Part shown: piece by piece, positions 12,360 through 22,760 of the stretch | Layout of the letters: the number at the start of each line of letters is the position of its first letter | Position numbering within the stretch: position 1 is the stretch's first letter | Assembly: GCA_963920705.1 (NCBI GenBank) | Contig: OY987225.1 | Coordinates: 11,984,829-12,048,828, forward strand | Length of the DNA stretch: 64,000 nucleotides | Direction of reading: 5' to 3' | From: Odiellus spinosus | Lineage: Eukaryota; Arthropoda; Arachnida; Opiliones; Phalangiidae | The notes under the pieces: generated by a model | Database searches by the model: none | Seen by the model: the letters and a program-made list of their open reading frames with translations, nothing else | Told to the model about the DNA's origin: nothing | Made by a program: the position numbers and the translations under genes

Positions 12360-12987
12360 AATCCTATTAAATTACAGGAGAACCCCCGTAAACGGACTGT
12401 CACCCGCTGAAAGAATGCTCAGCCGCATCATAACTCGACTGGATCTTTTTCACCCTAAGATGATCCTAACCACACCCGAAGCGACACACGATACATCAGA
12501 ACAAATAGGACGCACAGTACATGCCAAAAATTTCGGGAAGGGAGAGCGATGGATGTTGAGCCATATCGTAAAACGCCAAGGAAAACTGATATACGAGATT
12601 CGGACAAAATCAGGCCTTCTCATACGGCGTTACATAAACCAAATCCATTTCGCGGAAGATGATCACCCGTTATCAACTCCCAACCACGGAACCGCAACCA
12701 AAGAATCAAGCGAACACCATCTAGTACAGCCACAGGTCATCATGCCACCACCAACGCACAAACAATCGGAACACACCACACGGCGAGCCACTACTCAACC
12801 TATCGCCGACGAATCAAATCACGCGAATCAGAATGACGGTCCATCACGTCAGCCAGAACAACTCATGCACGGACTAAGTGCAACGCAACCTAACGCAAGC
12901 AAGGACCTCGCACCCGAACCGAGAAGATCCACGCGCTCGAAGAAAACCATAGACTGCTTAGGTTTACAAAGTGCACGGAGGAAGTGA
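12331..12987 (+). pseudogene. Integrase C-terminal fragment of gypsy family 3
   Basis: In the +1 frame relative to gag-pol, the sequence reads a gypsy integrase tail: LNYRRTP, SPAERM and RTRLDLF-like text, then a GPY/F-type module around 12,500-12,650 ending in RRYINQI. A long, low-complexity polar tail (His/Gln/Thr-rich) runs to the stop at 12,987. The stop abuts the 3' LTR. The catalytic core of the integrase is absent. Confidence 0.8.
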
Positions 12988-13200
12988 TGTTAGGTCTATA
13001 CCTAATAGGCCACGTTATCTATTTCGACGTGCGAGTTTTTTATAGTTTTTAGTATACTCTCAGACGACTATATAAACATAGGATTATAACCATGTAATGT
13101 AATTCGTGTATCTGCCCAGTTATGATGTACATAAGATTGCAATAAACTTTGATTTTACCGCGACCACCTGACTCCTTATTCACCGAGCCTGACCCTAACA
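12988..13200 (+). repeat. 3' LTR, gypsy family 3
   Basis: 213 bp, same length and ends as the 5' LTR, with about seven substitutions seen by eye. Confidence 0.9.
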
Positions 13201-13329
13201 GCTTCCAAATGGCCAAATCTCGCCTATTGCCCGATTAGAGCGAATTTGGCTCGAATGTAAGCTAGAAGATGATAAAATAGCGGTGGTGCTATTGTAAAAG
13301 TCGCCGCAAGCCAGTTAAAACTGGTCATC

Positions 13330-13640
13330 GATGACTTAACTACCCTGTTATCTGGGTAAAAGTCCCTTAACTGTGGGTGAAAGATCCCTTAAGCGCACGG
13401 GTGAAAAATCCCGAGAGCGCGGGCGTAAGAGAAGTTAAGCGCACGGGTGGAAATACCGAAAGTGCGGGCAAAGGCAACATAACTTAAGCTTGGGTGAAAG
13501 ATCCCAAAAGCGCGAGCGTTCGATAACTTAGTCGTGGGTGAAAGATCCCTTAACTGTGGGTGAAATAACCCTCAAGCGCACGGCTGAAAGGTCTCTTAAG
13601 CTCGGCCGATAAATAACTTAACGTAGGGTGAAAAATTCCA
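13330..13640. repeat. Degenerate GGGTGAAAGATCCC array
   Basis: Roughly ten diverged copies of a 25-40-bp unit built on GGGTGAAAGATCCCTTAA / GCGCACGGGTGAAA. It is more GC-rich than its surroundings. There is no coding potential. Confidence 0.65.
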
Positions 13641-14356
13641 AAAGTAAACATCATTGTTTACGCCCCGGCATTCCCATAACTGAGTGCCGGGCCAGCATCA
13701 AGCGCTGGATAAGGATGTAAGCATACTGGGGAGACCTCCTGGTAAAAAATACGCGCCTTCGTCGGTACCTTCTCGTATTCTAAAGTCGCTGCTCTGACTC
13801 TTTCCGAAGCACTCTGGAAGCATTCTTACAATGAATATCCGAAAGCTTCGGAAGCATCAGGAGCACCCCAATAAAAATGGGCATTTAATTGCACACTAAA
13901 GAATACTTAATAGGTGCCGACTATAACCTTACCTCTTAGGTGGTGCGGACAATGGTTAATAAATATAATAATAATAATAATAATACTATCATCGATCTTC
14001 AAAAACACTCTTATAATGGAGGATATGTTGAAGAATGTAATTCATTAAGTTATTTTCTAAAAGTAAACCAATAAACGTTATTTTCGGTTTAACCAACGCA
14101 ACTATTATTTCAGCGGTATATGTGTTATTGTCTTGATAACGATTTTCGTCTTATTGCACGAAGCCGACGCCGCAGAAAAAGTAGTTTAAATTCCGAGATA
14201 GTAAAATTTTAAATTAATTTGATGAGTTAAGGTTGGAGTACTACTTTTAAAACTGTATATTTTTGGATATTTCCTTGTTTTTTATTAGTATTTTTGGACT
14301 AAAGTGTGGCTAAAAACATAATTTGAAAACCACGATTTGATAAAAAATGGTTTTCC

Positions 14357-14510
14357 TTAAAGGCCTAGGATTTCTTCTGCCTGTAACCTGCCTGCTTCCC
14401 TGGAAGTGGGCTCAACTTCTGAGCTTACCCTTTGGGTAGCAAGGCAAGAGAAAGCCTGGAGGGTGAGTCTGTTTCCAGGGTGACAGGCAGAAGTAATCCT
14501 AGGCCTTTAA
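14357..14510. mobile_element. TTAA-type MITE (146 bp)
   Basis: Inverted ends AGGCCTAGGATTTCTTCTG and its near-complement (24 bp, one mismatch) are flanked on both sides by TTAA. The TTAA duplication is typical of piggyBac-like and Kolobok-like elements. The interior is non-coding. It interrupts or truncates the capsid pseudogene to its right. Confidence 0.8.
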
Positions 14511-14519
14511 CTTTATAAA

Positions 14520-15430
14520 CTTTAAATAGAGAGCAATACGGTAGAGAGCAATACGGTTTAAATCAAAGTGTTGGAAATTAAAGGGTGATTGACCGTAATC
14601 GCCGAGAAATGCGTTTTGGTCGACAAGAGCGGAAAGGACACGTTTTGGTAATTGTCCCTTGATTAAATTATCTTGAACACAAATTTTAGTTCCGCTATTT
14701 ATTGAAAAGGAGTTACTCAGTTCGAGTTATGGGGTATTTCATTGTAGAAATTTCTATACATTTCGAGTGGGTAATAACTATATCGGGGTCAACTTTACTC
14801 GCCTGATACACAGGGATGCTAGCTCGAATTTTACCTTCCTTTTAACCACACCCGGCAAGGCTGGAGTATGAATACAAAATTCGTTTGGACTTTCAATAAA
14901 TTTCATTTTTAAATCAATCATGTTAGGAATGAAATGGGACTGTGTACGGAGGAGTGTTCCGATCATATCTATTTTTCCCTGCCTAGCAAAGTTATTTTCT
15001 GAAATCCTTCGTTTTCTGTAGGGTTATGAACTTTCCAGTCGTATCTTTGTAAAACATTGCGGCTGTGAGAAAGCTCGTTTTCGCAGGTCCACCGAACGTG
15101 ACCATAGTTTGAAACATGGCTTTATATGGGTAGGTCTGAGGTGCTCGTGTTACCAATCTCCCAGGGAGACGTGTACTTCGCTAAAAATACTAGAGTGAAA
15201 CAAATTGACTGGCGCTACAACATCCGCCTGTGAGGTGACTGTTCCTTCCGCAGCCAACACTGCGGCCGCTGGATAGTCCTTCCGTCCCCCGGGTTGATGA
15301 GTCTATCTAGATGTAGCAAAGTTTTGGACAGATGTTTTAACGGGAACCCCGTTGACTACGTCCGCCACAACTTAAGAACCTGTATTAAGAAATTTTTTCC
15401 CAAGAAATATGGTGCCTTGTTTAAAGAGAG
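14520..15430 (-). pseudogene. Hexon-like major capsid protein remnant (Maverick/Polinton)
   Basis: Minus-strand translation gives several blocks characteristic of the Maverick/Polinton double jelly-roll capsid protein, in order. PVNLFHSSIFSEVHVSL lies near 15,220. A YPYKAMFQTMVTFG block with FYKDTTGKF follows near 15,100. An IGTLLRTQSHFIP and FIESPNEF block lies near 14,900. A GQLPKRVLSAL and NAFLGDYGQSPFNF block lies near 14,600. The frames change at least three times and stops are present, so it cannot be translated as one protein. The N-terminal side runs up to the SWIM transposon TIR at 15,464. The C-terminal side ends near the TTAA MITE. Block identity comes from family knowledge; the breaks are seen directly. 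Confidence 0.85.
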
Positions 15431-15479
15431 ACATAGCTCGTCTAAAGGGTGATGCGATAAAATAAGACCCACAACACTG

Positions 15480-15615
15480 GAATATTCTAGAAAATTCTGG
15501 AAATTTCTAGAAAATTCTGGAAATTCTAGAAAATTTCTAGAAAATTTTGAAAAATTCGAGAAAATTTCTAGAAAATTTTGAAAAATTCTAGAAAATTCTG
15601 GACAAATTCTAGTTC
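15480..15615. repeat. AATTCTAGAAA minisatellite
   Basis: About twelve imperfect 11-12-bp units (TCTAGAAAATT / TCTGGAAATT) lie directly inside the left TIR of the SWIM transposon. Confidence 0.8.
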
Positions 15616-15678
15616 ATTATAAAATCGTAACATACCCGACTGATATTTATTTACCACTAATGTCCTTCGCTCGTTAAC

Positions 15679-16360
15679 ATGGCATCGGACAAGTGCTACT
15701 CGTGCAATAGAAAGGTTAAAAAATCATCAAGTCGGTATCTAAATCAGCGGGAATTGACGAGATATGTGATATCCTATGTCACAGAACTTCTCCATGACTG
15801 CGCTTCCCTTATTAATGCGTACCATCCAGAATTGAACATTAAAGGTCAATGGGAAAGAGTGGTGGAAAAATGTAAGCCACCTCGCACGTGGTAAATCCCC
15901 TTAAAGAATTTGTCGAACGGCAAGGGATCTTGCGTAAACCTTCTCAATGGAAGAAACTGGACGACATTAACCTGGAAGACTTCCCGATCCTTAGCGAGGA
16001 AGACGTTCAGGGTATTGTTTTGTTAGTGATTTTAATTGCAGACGCGCCGAGTCCACCGTCACCTTAACAATTGAGAAAACCTGGTCGTTTGACGTTGAAT
16101 TGTGCAAAGTAGAACATGACCTCTTGCGTGTACGCGTCCGAAGTCAATTTTCATCGGCGGCTGTTCATCAATCCCTTATTCGATACGTACCACATGGAAT
16201 TGGATTAGACGCGATCTCGCAATGGTATTGCAACTGTAAAGGGGGTGCCTTAACTGTGGGTACTTGCGCTCACGTTAGCAGTCTCATCTGGTACCTTGGC
16301 TATCGACGCCACGAGGAACGTGGAAACTGGTATCAATCTAAATTACGCCAAGTTTGCTGA
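15679..16360 (+). pseudogene. SWIM zinc-finger transposon protein, frameshifted
   Basis: An ATG at 15,679 opens a frame with a CYSCNRKV pair and ends at 15,894. Coding continues in a second frame (15,900 to about 16,010) and a third (about 16,040-16,360). The last part carries the SWIM signature as CNCKGGALTVGTCAH (CXC...CXH), followed by a WYLGYRRH-like text. I know such proteins from repeated, uncharacterised genes in invertebrate genomes. Two frame changes make this copy non-functional. An AG at 16,040 after a T-rich run resembles a splice acceptor. The implied intron would be only about 30 nt, so indels are the simpler explanation. Confidence 0.65.
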
Positions 16361-17249
16361 GAAGCAGCCCAATTAGATAATTTACCCAACATAGTTTTAA
16401 TATTTCTGTACCTTTTGTAAGAATCTATTAGTGTTATAAAAAAAATACAGTTACCACTCCATTTACGTACGGCGTTGTTATTGCTCCTAGTTTCTTGACG
16501 TACTTCCGTAAAGCAAAGACTATCAAATGATGCTGTATAATAGCTGTATAGTCTTTGCACAGCCCCTAGAGTATTTTTTTCTGCACAGCATAGGTGCCCG
16601 AGACATAAAACACTTTTACAGGCATTTCCTTCTGTTTTTGGCCTATTATTTACATATTTTACCTCGTCGTACGCGCCAATCCCGTGGCAGTTACAAAACG
16701 AAACTTTCCCAGAATCATCAATTACCCTTTATACATCTTTGTTCCAGGTTTCAGCGTGATTCGTGTGGGGGATGATAGTCTAATCAGACTTTGAAGCCGA
16801 CATGTCCTCCTATCTATAGCATTACGGAAGAAATCCTCCAACCTTTGTTCTCCGGAGATTATTGGTATTAATGAACAGATTTCGCGCTACAAGAGCGTAA
16901 ATACTATCAGAGATGACAAACAAACCAAAAATTTGGAAATTTTAAGAAGTTTATTTTTAACATTACTTGACCCAAAGGTCTACCTAGTGTTGTGGGTCTT
17001 CTTTCTTTTAGTTTATTCATTAAACGAACAGTTCTAGATTCGCAAAAATGACAGAAAACCAAATCGGTTACCTCTATTATAGAAACTATTAAAATCGCAG
17101 TTTTAACCTTTGAGGATTTGAGGAAGACTCAAACAAACTCGCTAAAATTCCTACTGGGACAGCCTGGACAGTTCCACTTTCCAACTCGAAGAACTATCTA
17201 TTAATGAAACAAGCATGAAATCAAATCGTATTTTATTAGGGAAATTTAC

Positions 17250-17440
17250 AAAAATAATTACGAAGAAATGCAATTACAAAAACCCCGCCCTTACATTGGT
17301 TCCGGCTTTTCGGAGTAGTAAAGCTCTACATCCGATTCTTCCTTATAGTCTTTTTTTTCTGGCGGTATCACGTACGTCACGTTTCCGAATTTTAATTAAA
17401 CTTCTAGGTACGTTCGCTTTACAAAACATTTCATAGAACT
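17250..17440 (-). pseudogene. Possible further Maverick/Polinton ORF fragment
   Basis: A short minus-strand frame encodes an acidic stretch (KKDYKEESDVELYYSEKPEP) before a TAA. It sits directly after the viral-type ORF at 17.5-17.8 kb on the same strand, and before the SWIM transposon. No family is recognised. It is listed only because of position and strand. Confidence 0.25.
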
Positions 17441-17542
17441 ACTTCGATCCTGTAGGGGCAGTTCTCAGTTTTTGACACGGAAGAGATCGATTATGCTAGA
17501 TCCTCCAACTCGTTGATTACTTTAGCGGAAAGATCCGACCAT

Positions 17543-17815
17543 TTATACATGTCCAAACACTCCGTCGTCATATAAGTCGGTGGCTTTTTCGGCACTCCAG
17601 TTTTGAAGCTTTTTCTTCTTAACCTTTTTATTTTCTGTTTTATTAATTACTCTCGAAAGTATATGATTATATCGATTAATTTCGTCGTTATTATTTAGAT
17701 TCGGATCATCGAGAATGGTCTTTATTTTATCACCCTGTTCCAATTCCAAAATAGTGTCAACCTTAAAATCATTCTTAGATTTTAGCCTTTTATAAGATTC
17801 TTCGGAAATTAACAT
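17543..17815 (-). CDS. Maverick/Polinton-associated ORF
   Basis: The 90-codon ORF opens at the ATG at 17,815, just 18 bp after the stop of the pX-like gene. An in-frame TAA upstream fixes this start. The protein has the pattern LxISxxxYxRL near the N-terminus and ILDDPNLNNNDEINRYNHIL around residues 34-53. The latter matches a small protein that I recall accompanying pX-like genes in metazoan Maverick/Polinton elements. Its function is unknown to me. The C-terminal part may be frameshifted, because a neighbouring frame stays open to about 17,467. Confidence 0.55.
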   Translation of the reverse strand: MLISEESYKRLKSKNDFKVDTILELEQGDKIKTILDDPNLNNNDEINRYNHILSRVINKTENKKVKKKKLQNWSAEKATDLYDDGVFGHV

Positions 17816-17832
17816 AATTTTTTAACCATTTT

Positions 17833-18158
17833 TTAATTGCTATTATTTTTTTTAATTGATAACTTTGATAATATTGCTCCTGCTATTGAACTGATTATTG
17901 GAAGTAATATCGGAAGAAAACCGCTTTTTAGATTAAATTGTTTCTTCGTTTTGACGCTGGTATATTCTGAGAAACGCGTCTTATAGATTTGCAGTGTTTC
18001 TCCAGTCGCTTCTTTTCCTCGTCTATGAGATGAATGTTCCCTTGTAGGATATTTATGTAGAATTCTGCTATCGCCGTTATCGCATCTTTACTCGCGTGTT
18101 TAATGGCGGCGTTCTTCGGGCACGCGTTACACGAACTAATATATTTAAAAAGTCTAAG
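17833..18158 (-). pseudogene. pX-like small capsid/core protein remnant (Maverick/Polinton)
   Basis: Minus-strand frames give an N-terminal helical region (CPKNAAIKHASKDAITAIAE), a basic linker (KRLEKHCKSIRR) and a hydrophobic C-terminus beginning KSGFLPILLPIIS. This layout resembles adenovirus pX/mu and its counterparts in adintoviruses and Mavericks, whose hydrophobic segment follows a basic region. A TAA and one-base frame change separate the basic and hydrophobic parts. No clear start ATG remains. It lies between the ATPase and the next ORF in a tight same-strand cluster. Confidence 0.65.
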
Positions 18159-18456
18159 TGCTAATGCACTCTTTTATGCGGAGCCATGTGCCCAACCGGA
18201 AAGCTTTCTCTAGGGTGCAGTTATTCTCGTCACGGTGGAAAGTACAGGCTCTCGGAGTTTCTCCCACGATAGTAGATAGACGTGGGCAACCCTGGTCTTC
18301 GGTTTTCAAAAGCTTTGATAAAACCGTAGATTTTACTTTTCTCTTCGTAACGAACCAAGTGGCTTTTTTCCGCATTATGCCACTGACTATGTGTTGATCC
18401 TCGAAGGGGTAATCTCCTTCGCCCCATCGAAAGTCACAAATGATCCTTGTTAACAT
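18154..18456 (-). CDS. Unrecognised 100-aa ORF in the viral-type cluster
   Basis: The ORF is open from ATG 18,456 to TGA-side 18,154, between the ATPase and pX-like remnants and on the same strand. The composition is basic (many K/R), with several cysteines and no motif I can place. An overlapping frame at 18,230-18,427 is probably a shadow. It may be a decayed gene of the element or a chance ORF. Confidence 0.3.
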   Translation of the reverse strand: MLTRIICDFRWGEGDYPFEDQHIVSGIMRKKATWFVTKRKVKSTVLSKLLKTEDQGCPRLSTIVGETPRACTFHRDENNCTLEKAFRLGTWLRIKECIST

Positions 18457-18651
18457 TTATCTTCGGGTGAGAGATCATTAAAAGGGTATGGGGCTTTGAA
18501 AATCCACATGTCATACTCACCAGTCTTCGTGAAGTATATACTAATCTCTTTTATAATCTACTGACCTTTAACCCTGAAAAGGTTTGCTTCTACGATGGCG
18601 GTCATTTTGGAATAAATATGGCGGCTTGCTCTCCTGGTAGTGTACTGGTCC

Positions 18652-19015
18652 TTAGTCTTCTATCGACAGGGTGGCGGTCTTGAGATCCACAAATAGGTAA
18701 CCGAAACTTTCAGCGGTAGCTTGTAGAAAGGCTTCTACAACGTATTTGCTGTTTGTCGGAAAGATCTGCTTTCCCAGACGGATAATGGAAGACTGGTCAC
18801 GTGGTGTTTTGAAGATGATGAGGTAGTGGGCGTTGAGATTCAGGATCCTAATTTCTTTACCAGGATAATAAAGATTTTGCATTAAAATAAGCATAGATGT
18901 GTTACGGTTATGGAACTCTCTAATGAACTAATTTTTAACGACCTTATTATTTGCGATCTCGCATAAGAGATCATCTAATATGATTTTAGTACTAGTATCC
19001 AAAATGGCGACAAAC
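18652..19015 (-). pseudogene. FtsK/HerA-type packaging ATPase, C-terminal part (Maverick/Polinton)
   Basis: The minus strand reads a Walker-B block IILDDLL near 18,985 and an HNRNTSM / LILMQNLYYPGKE block. A conserved stretch with NLNAHYLIIFKTPRDQS, KQIFP and GYLFVDLKT follows. This is the C-terminal half of the A32-like packaging ATPase used by Maverick/Polinton elements and relatives. One in-frame TAG lies between Walker B and the next block. The Walker-A half is missing; upstream sequence from about 19,020 is AT-rich and unrelated. Confidence 0.8.
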
Positions 19016-19430
19016 CCAATTGACGTTCGTACCACGCCATCGAGCCTAGTTTTTTATTTAAAATATAGACTTAAATATTTATTTATTTTATTATTTTAAA
19101 TAATTTAATTACTTTAATTATTGCGTATATTATTAGTGTTGTTTAACTAATTAATTATTGTATTTAATAAATTTAATTTAATTTAAAAAAATCACTCATC
19201 CCACGAACCCAAACCCCCTCGCAGGATGATGGTATTTCGAATTCACGCTAGGGATCTTATCACTAAATACAAGTATAGATTCGATAAAGGTAACGATGAA
19301 ATGGGTAAATTTTTATACAGAAAGATAGCAATAAGTGTAGCGGTTTTTGTCACGTGAGAGGACTCGAGTTCGATTTACAGGTGGATGATTTAAATTTATT
19401 TGTTTAAAATCAAACTGCCTACGTTTTGTA
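19016..19430. other. AT-rich stretch, no gene seen
   Basis: Very AT-rich between about 19,050 and 19,195. The Walker-A half of the packaging ATPase was looked for here on the minus strand and not found. Confidence 0.4.
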
Positions 19431-19639
19431 CGAGATGATTGCACGTTATGCGCCGCTTGGATGCTATGATGGTATAATACCAATATTACCAACGTTGTAT
19501 TATTTGTATCATACCATCCTTATGAAGTGGCACAGAACGTACAATCCTCTCCTTCTTAAGTCTAATCTAAGTTCTCGAGCAGTATCAGGATCTTGTAATC
19601 CCATAACAAATGAACGGCTTGATTAGCTAATATATTTAT

Positions 19640-19930
19640 CTGATATTGCTTCTTAAATTCTCTGAACCAATAAAGGTCATTGTCTTCAAAAACTAATGAA
19701 AATGCCGCTAGTTTTCATTATAATCTTGTCTATGATAGGTAGCGAATTCCTCTGTCGCTACATTGAAACTATGATTGGACCAGGAAGGACTGCTATATGT
19801 AGGAGGACGCTTACACCAATCACGGCTATTGGAGGAAAAATGCATCATATAATCTTACATGTGCTGCTGATCAGGATAAAAATAAACGAACTAAACAAAG
19901 AGTTAAGTACACTTGATTTAACTCTTAAAT
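19640..19930 (+). pseudogene. BEL/Pao pol fragment (RNase H-integrase linker)
   Basis: One plus frame reads LDQEGLLYVGGRLHQSRLLE near 19,760-19,830. This is the GLLRVGGRL block at the start of BEL/Pao integrase. Upstream frames contain stops, and no zinc-binding or catalytic core follows. It is a truncated relic, distinct from the better BEL copy at 48.6 kb. Confidence 0.6.
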
Positions 19931-20679
19931 AAAGTAGTAAATAATAAGAAACAACTAAATATGGTTATCCAATAATTAATCCGTCAGGGTTACTTACTCT
20001 ACCCGTTTAAGACCCATCATTAATTAATCCATTACTTCCTAGCAATTCTCCACCTACTTGTACTGGAACTATACCGAAGGAATCCTTTCTCTGGATTAAC
20101 TTTTAATCCGATAGTATCACAAATGGGAACGTCAAAATTAGGGATTCCCCAAAAACAGTCTACGTCATTTATTCCGGAAGTCCCCGTATCAAATTCAAAT
20201 GCAAACTTATTCTAAGGTAACCACTACTTCACCAAGCATTCCGAGTACTATTTTAATTTTCCAACAATAACTCCAAAAACCGCTAGTTTAGCCAAAGAAG
20301 TGAAATTACTTTATAATATCGTAGAATTACTTTAACACAACAATCTAGAACAGGATTGAGATATTCCAGTCCTTTAATGGGACCCTCTATCCGATTATTT
20401 AAGGCCACACAATTTCCTTGTATATCACCACCAAGGATTAGTCGTAGTAAAATCCTCCACAATAAAGTGTTCGCTAACCATCCCAATGAGGTTTTAATAA
20501 AATTAGGAGTATAATACCGATCACTACAGATCCTCGCATGGGGCTTTTTACTCAACAACCAGGTCATCCACCAGTTTCGAATATTAATTGAAGTTATTTA
20601 GGCATAATTCAAGCTTCAATGATTATACCCGCTAATTTAGCTACTTTTTTAACACAGACAATGAACTAAATATTGCAAG

Positions 20680-20960
20680 TTCAATTACAGCAGTGATCGC
20701 AGTTATTGCAACAGGCTCATCAAGCACAACAACAGCCTATAAATCCTCCGTAATAACTTAACGTTGTTAATATTAATCAAAACAGACTTACACCTCCACC
20801 ATGGTTAGTTTATTCAGGAAGTCCAAAGGAAAAAGTAGCAGGTTTTATAATGAAATTTGAGGAACTCGCTATTAATCATAGACTAGATGACGTTGAGAAA
20901 ATAGCAGCATTACTATTAGTTCGGGGAATTTAAGAAAAAATATCAGATAAGTAGATTAAT
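20680..20960 (+). pseudogene. gag fragment, gypsy family 1
   Basis: A Gln-rich lead is followed by PPPWLVYSGSPKEKVAGFIM and a FEELAINHRLDDVEKIAALL stretch, typical of Ty3/gypsy capsid-domain sequence. Stops follow at once, and the mariner-like element starts at about 20,995. Confidence 0.6.
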
Positions 20961-21388
20961 CAATCTAGCCGTTGCAGAATTGACATGGGATATACAGGGT
21001 GTTTCTGAAAGGTCTGGAAAAAATAAAGGGGGTTTTTCGTGGGGTCAGACTGAGTGAAAAAGGTTTATGAACCTTTAGTCTCACGCGCTGCGTTGCGTAG
21101 TTATGAGCCCTTGAAAATAGTCCTCAAAAATACGAAAAACGACCGAAAGGATTGTGCCTTTGACCATTATTATTTTTCAATTTAATTGTGCATAAGCTAA
21201 TTATCGAGAGATAAGTGAAACAAGGTGTTTATTAACTTAAAAAAGCGTATCAACATGTTTAGGAGTGTGCAATCAATAACTTTGGTCAGAAGTACTTGAA
21301 CTCAAAGTGTGGTTTATTACGTGTGTTTCGGGTGTTGAAAAGGGAATTTTACAAGAAACCATTATTAATTACCATAATTATCAATTGT

Positions 21389-22760
21389 TTAATAATCGGA
21401 ATCAGAACTTTTTACAAAAATTGTTCGAAATGCATTGATACACACTTGAGCCCGCCTGATAAATGATTGTCTAACTCGTTCGAAGATCCCTGATGTGTTG
21501 CGTATGGTTTCGCAGGCATCAATAATCCTTTGACGTAGATCTTCCACGTCACGCACTTCACTAACATAAACTAAGTCCTTAAGGTGGCCCCAAAGAAAGA
21601 AAAACAAGGCTAGCCACGCAACCGTTCCGCCACGACCAATCCACCTCAAAGGGAATGAATTAAGGAAGGCCCTAACTAGGAGAGAACAAGATGGTCAAGC
21701 CCATAAGAATAGCTACACCAATGACACTTGAAACAAATGACACTTCATTTTTCCATCTAATCATTATTAATTAACGCGGTTTTATATCTTATATTTATTT
21801 ATTTTCAACTTATAAACCCGTGTGAACGCACCTTTATATCTAATCTTTAGTTATTTTCAACTTATAAACCCGTGTGAACGCGCCTTTAAATATAATCTAT
21901 ACTTTAACCTTGGATAGCCGTGTGAACGCGCCTTTATATCTAATCTTTATTTCGATTTTAACTTGGATACTCGTGTCAACGCGCCTTTATATCTAATATT
22001 TCTCAAGTCATTTTATCTTGGACATCCGTGAAAACGCGCTTTTATCTAATGAATCTATAAGAAAATATTGAATATCTTCGAAAATATTTTCTATATTAAA
22101 TAAAATTTTCAGCAATATCCGTTTTTAGATTAAGTTAAATCATTTAGATAGTTTTAATTTTAATTTAAATGAATATTACGTTTCAATTCATTAATAGTTA
22201 TAACCTCAGAAGGCTAAAATAGAGTCTCAACCAAAAGATACTATATATCGCGTTCGTGGAGCATTAATAAATAAACGAGTAATGGTAGCTGCTGTACAAA
22301 GAACCGTAGTGGGTAAACTTATATAGCGAGATAAAGCTAATAACTTAAACATAAATTTCACTGGAAATTCTAACGCCGACGCTGATGACGTTTTCTTCCG
22401 ATGACGTATTCCTCGGATGACGTAATTGCGAATATAACGGGTTTACGCGACTACTTGATTTACGTCATTTCCACATGTCTCGTCTCAAGGCCAATGGTAC
22501 GTCTTCAAGAAGCTCGAACAGATTGTCTTGAAGAAATCGGAGATATGCCTCATCATTAAGCCTTGGCTGCAAAAGAATGGTCCAATTGAATGGTCACCAA
22601 CAATTCCGCACCAGACGTTTAAGCTGAATTGAACTTGGTGAGCCCTAACACTTGTAGCGTGGGGGTTTTGTTGCGCCTACTGATGCCTGTGGTGCATGTT
22701 CAATATGCCTTCACGGGAAAAATTGGCCTCATTCGTAACTAAAAGGTTTTGGGGTAAGTT
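21389..22760 (-). pseudogene. Mariner/Tc-like transposase, two separated parts
   Basis: The part at 22,760-22,440 reads TNEANFSREGILNMHHRHQ and NPHATSVRAHQVQFSLNVWC, ending near IGPFF. This matches the family with T(D)EA.F.R.G and a NVW.GI block. The part at 21,649-21,389 reads RWIGRGGTVAW, then FFLWGHLKDLVYV and RQRIIDACETIRNTSGIFER, the C-terminal end of the same family. The segment between GTVAW and FFLWG, normally carrying the PRSPDLNPLD block, is deleted. Stops and a satellite insertion complete its inactivation. The DDE acid in the N-terminal part is replaced by N (TNEA). Confidence 0.75.
21770..22330. repeat. ~58-bp satellite block, copy 1
   Basis: About five diverged units of TATATCTAATCTTTATT...CCCGTGTGAACGCG are followed by a unique tail (AAAATATTGAATATCTTCG...). 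The same tail follows the larger array at 25,676-26,260, so satellite and tail form one mobile unit, here inserted in the mariner-like element. Confidence 0.75.

Larger units (their letters stand above)
10162..13200 (+). mobile_element. Ty3/gypsy element with large internal deletion (family 3)
   Basis: LTRs of 213 bp lie at 10,162-10,374 and 12,988-13,200, both starting TGTTAGGTC and ending CCTAACA. Five-base target duplications GCTTC lie at 10,157-10,161 and 13,201-13,205. After the 5' LTR comes TGGCGACGGTATAACGGG, a primer-site-like sequence. A purine tract (GGAGGAAGTGA) precedes the 3' LTR. Inside are gag, protease, the start of reverse transcriptase and the end of integrase. The reverse transcriptase core, RNase H and most of integrase are missing. 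The LTRs differ at about seven positions by eye, so the insertion is not fresh. Confidence 0.9.
15464..17000 (+). mobile_element. DNA transposon with 15-bp TIRs and a SWIM zinc-finger protein
   Basis: The ends AAGACCCACAACACT (15,464-15,478) and AGTGTTGTGGGTCTT (16,986-17,000) are exact inverted repeats. Between them lies a broken coding region with a SWIM-type finger and a 600-bp 3' region. That 3' region recurs at 63,345-63,545 (GACCCAAAGGTCT, TTGTGGRTCTTCTTT). No convincing target duplication was seen. The superfamily is not assigned: SWIM fingers occur in Mutator-like transposases and in several uncharacterised transposon proteins. Confidence 0.7.

Noticed and set aside
16010..16040. Intron in the SWIM protein gene
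   Set aside because: GT...AG spacing would be about 30 nt, shorter than known animal introns. A frameshift is simpler.
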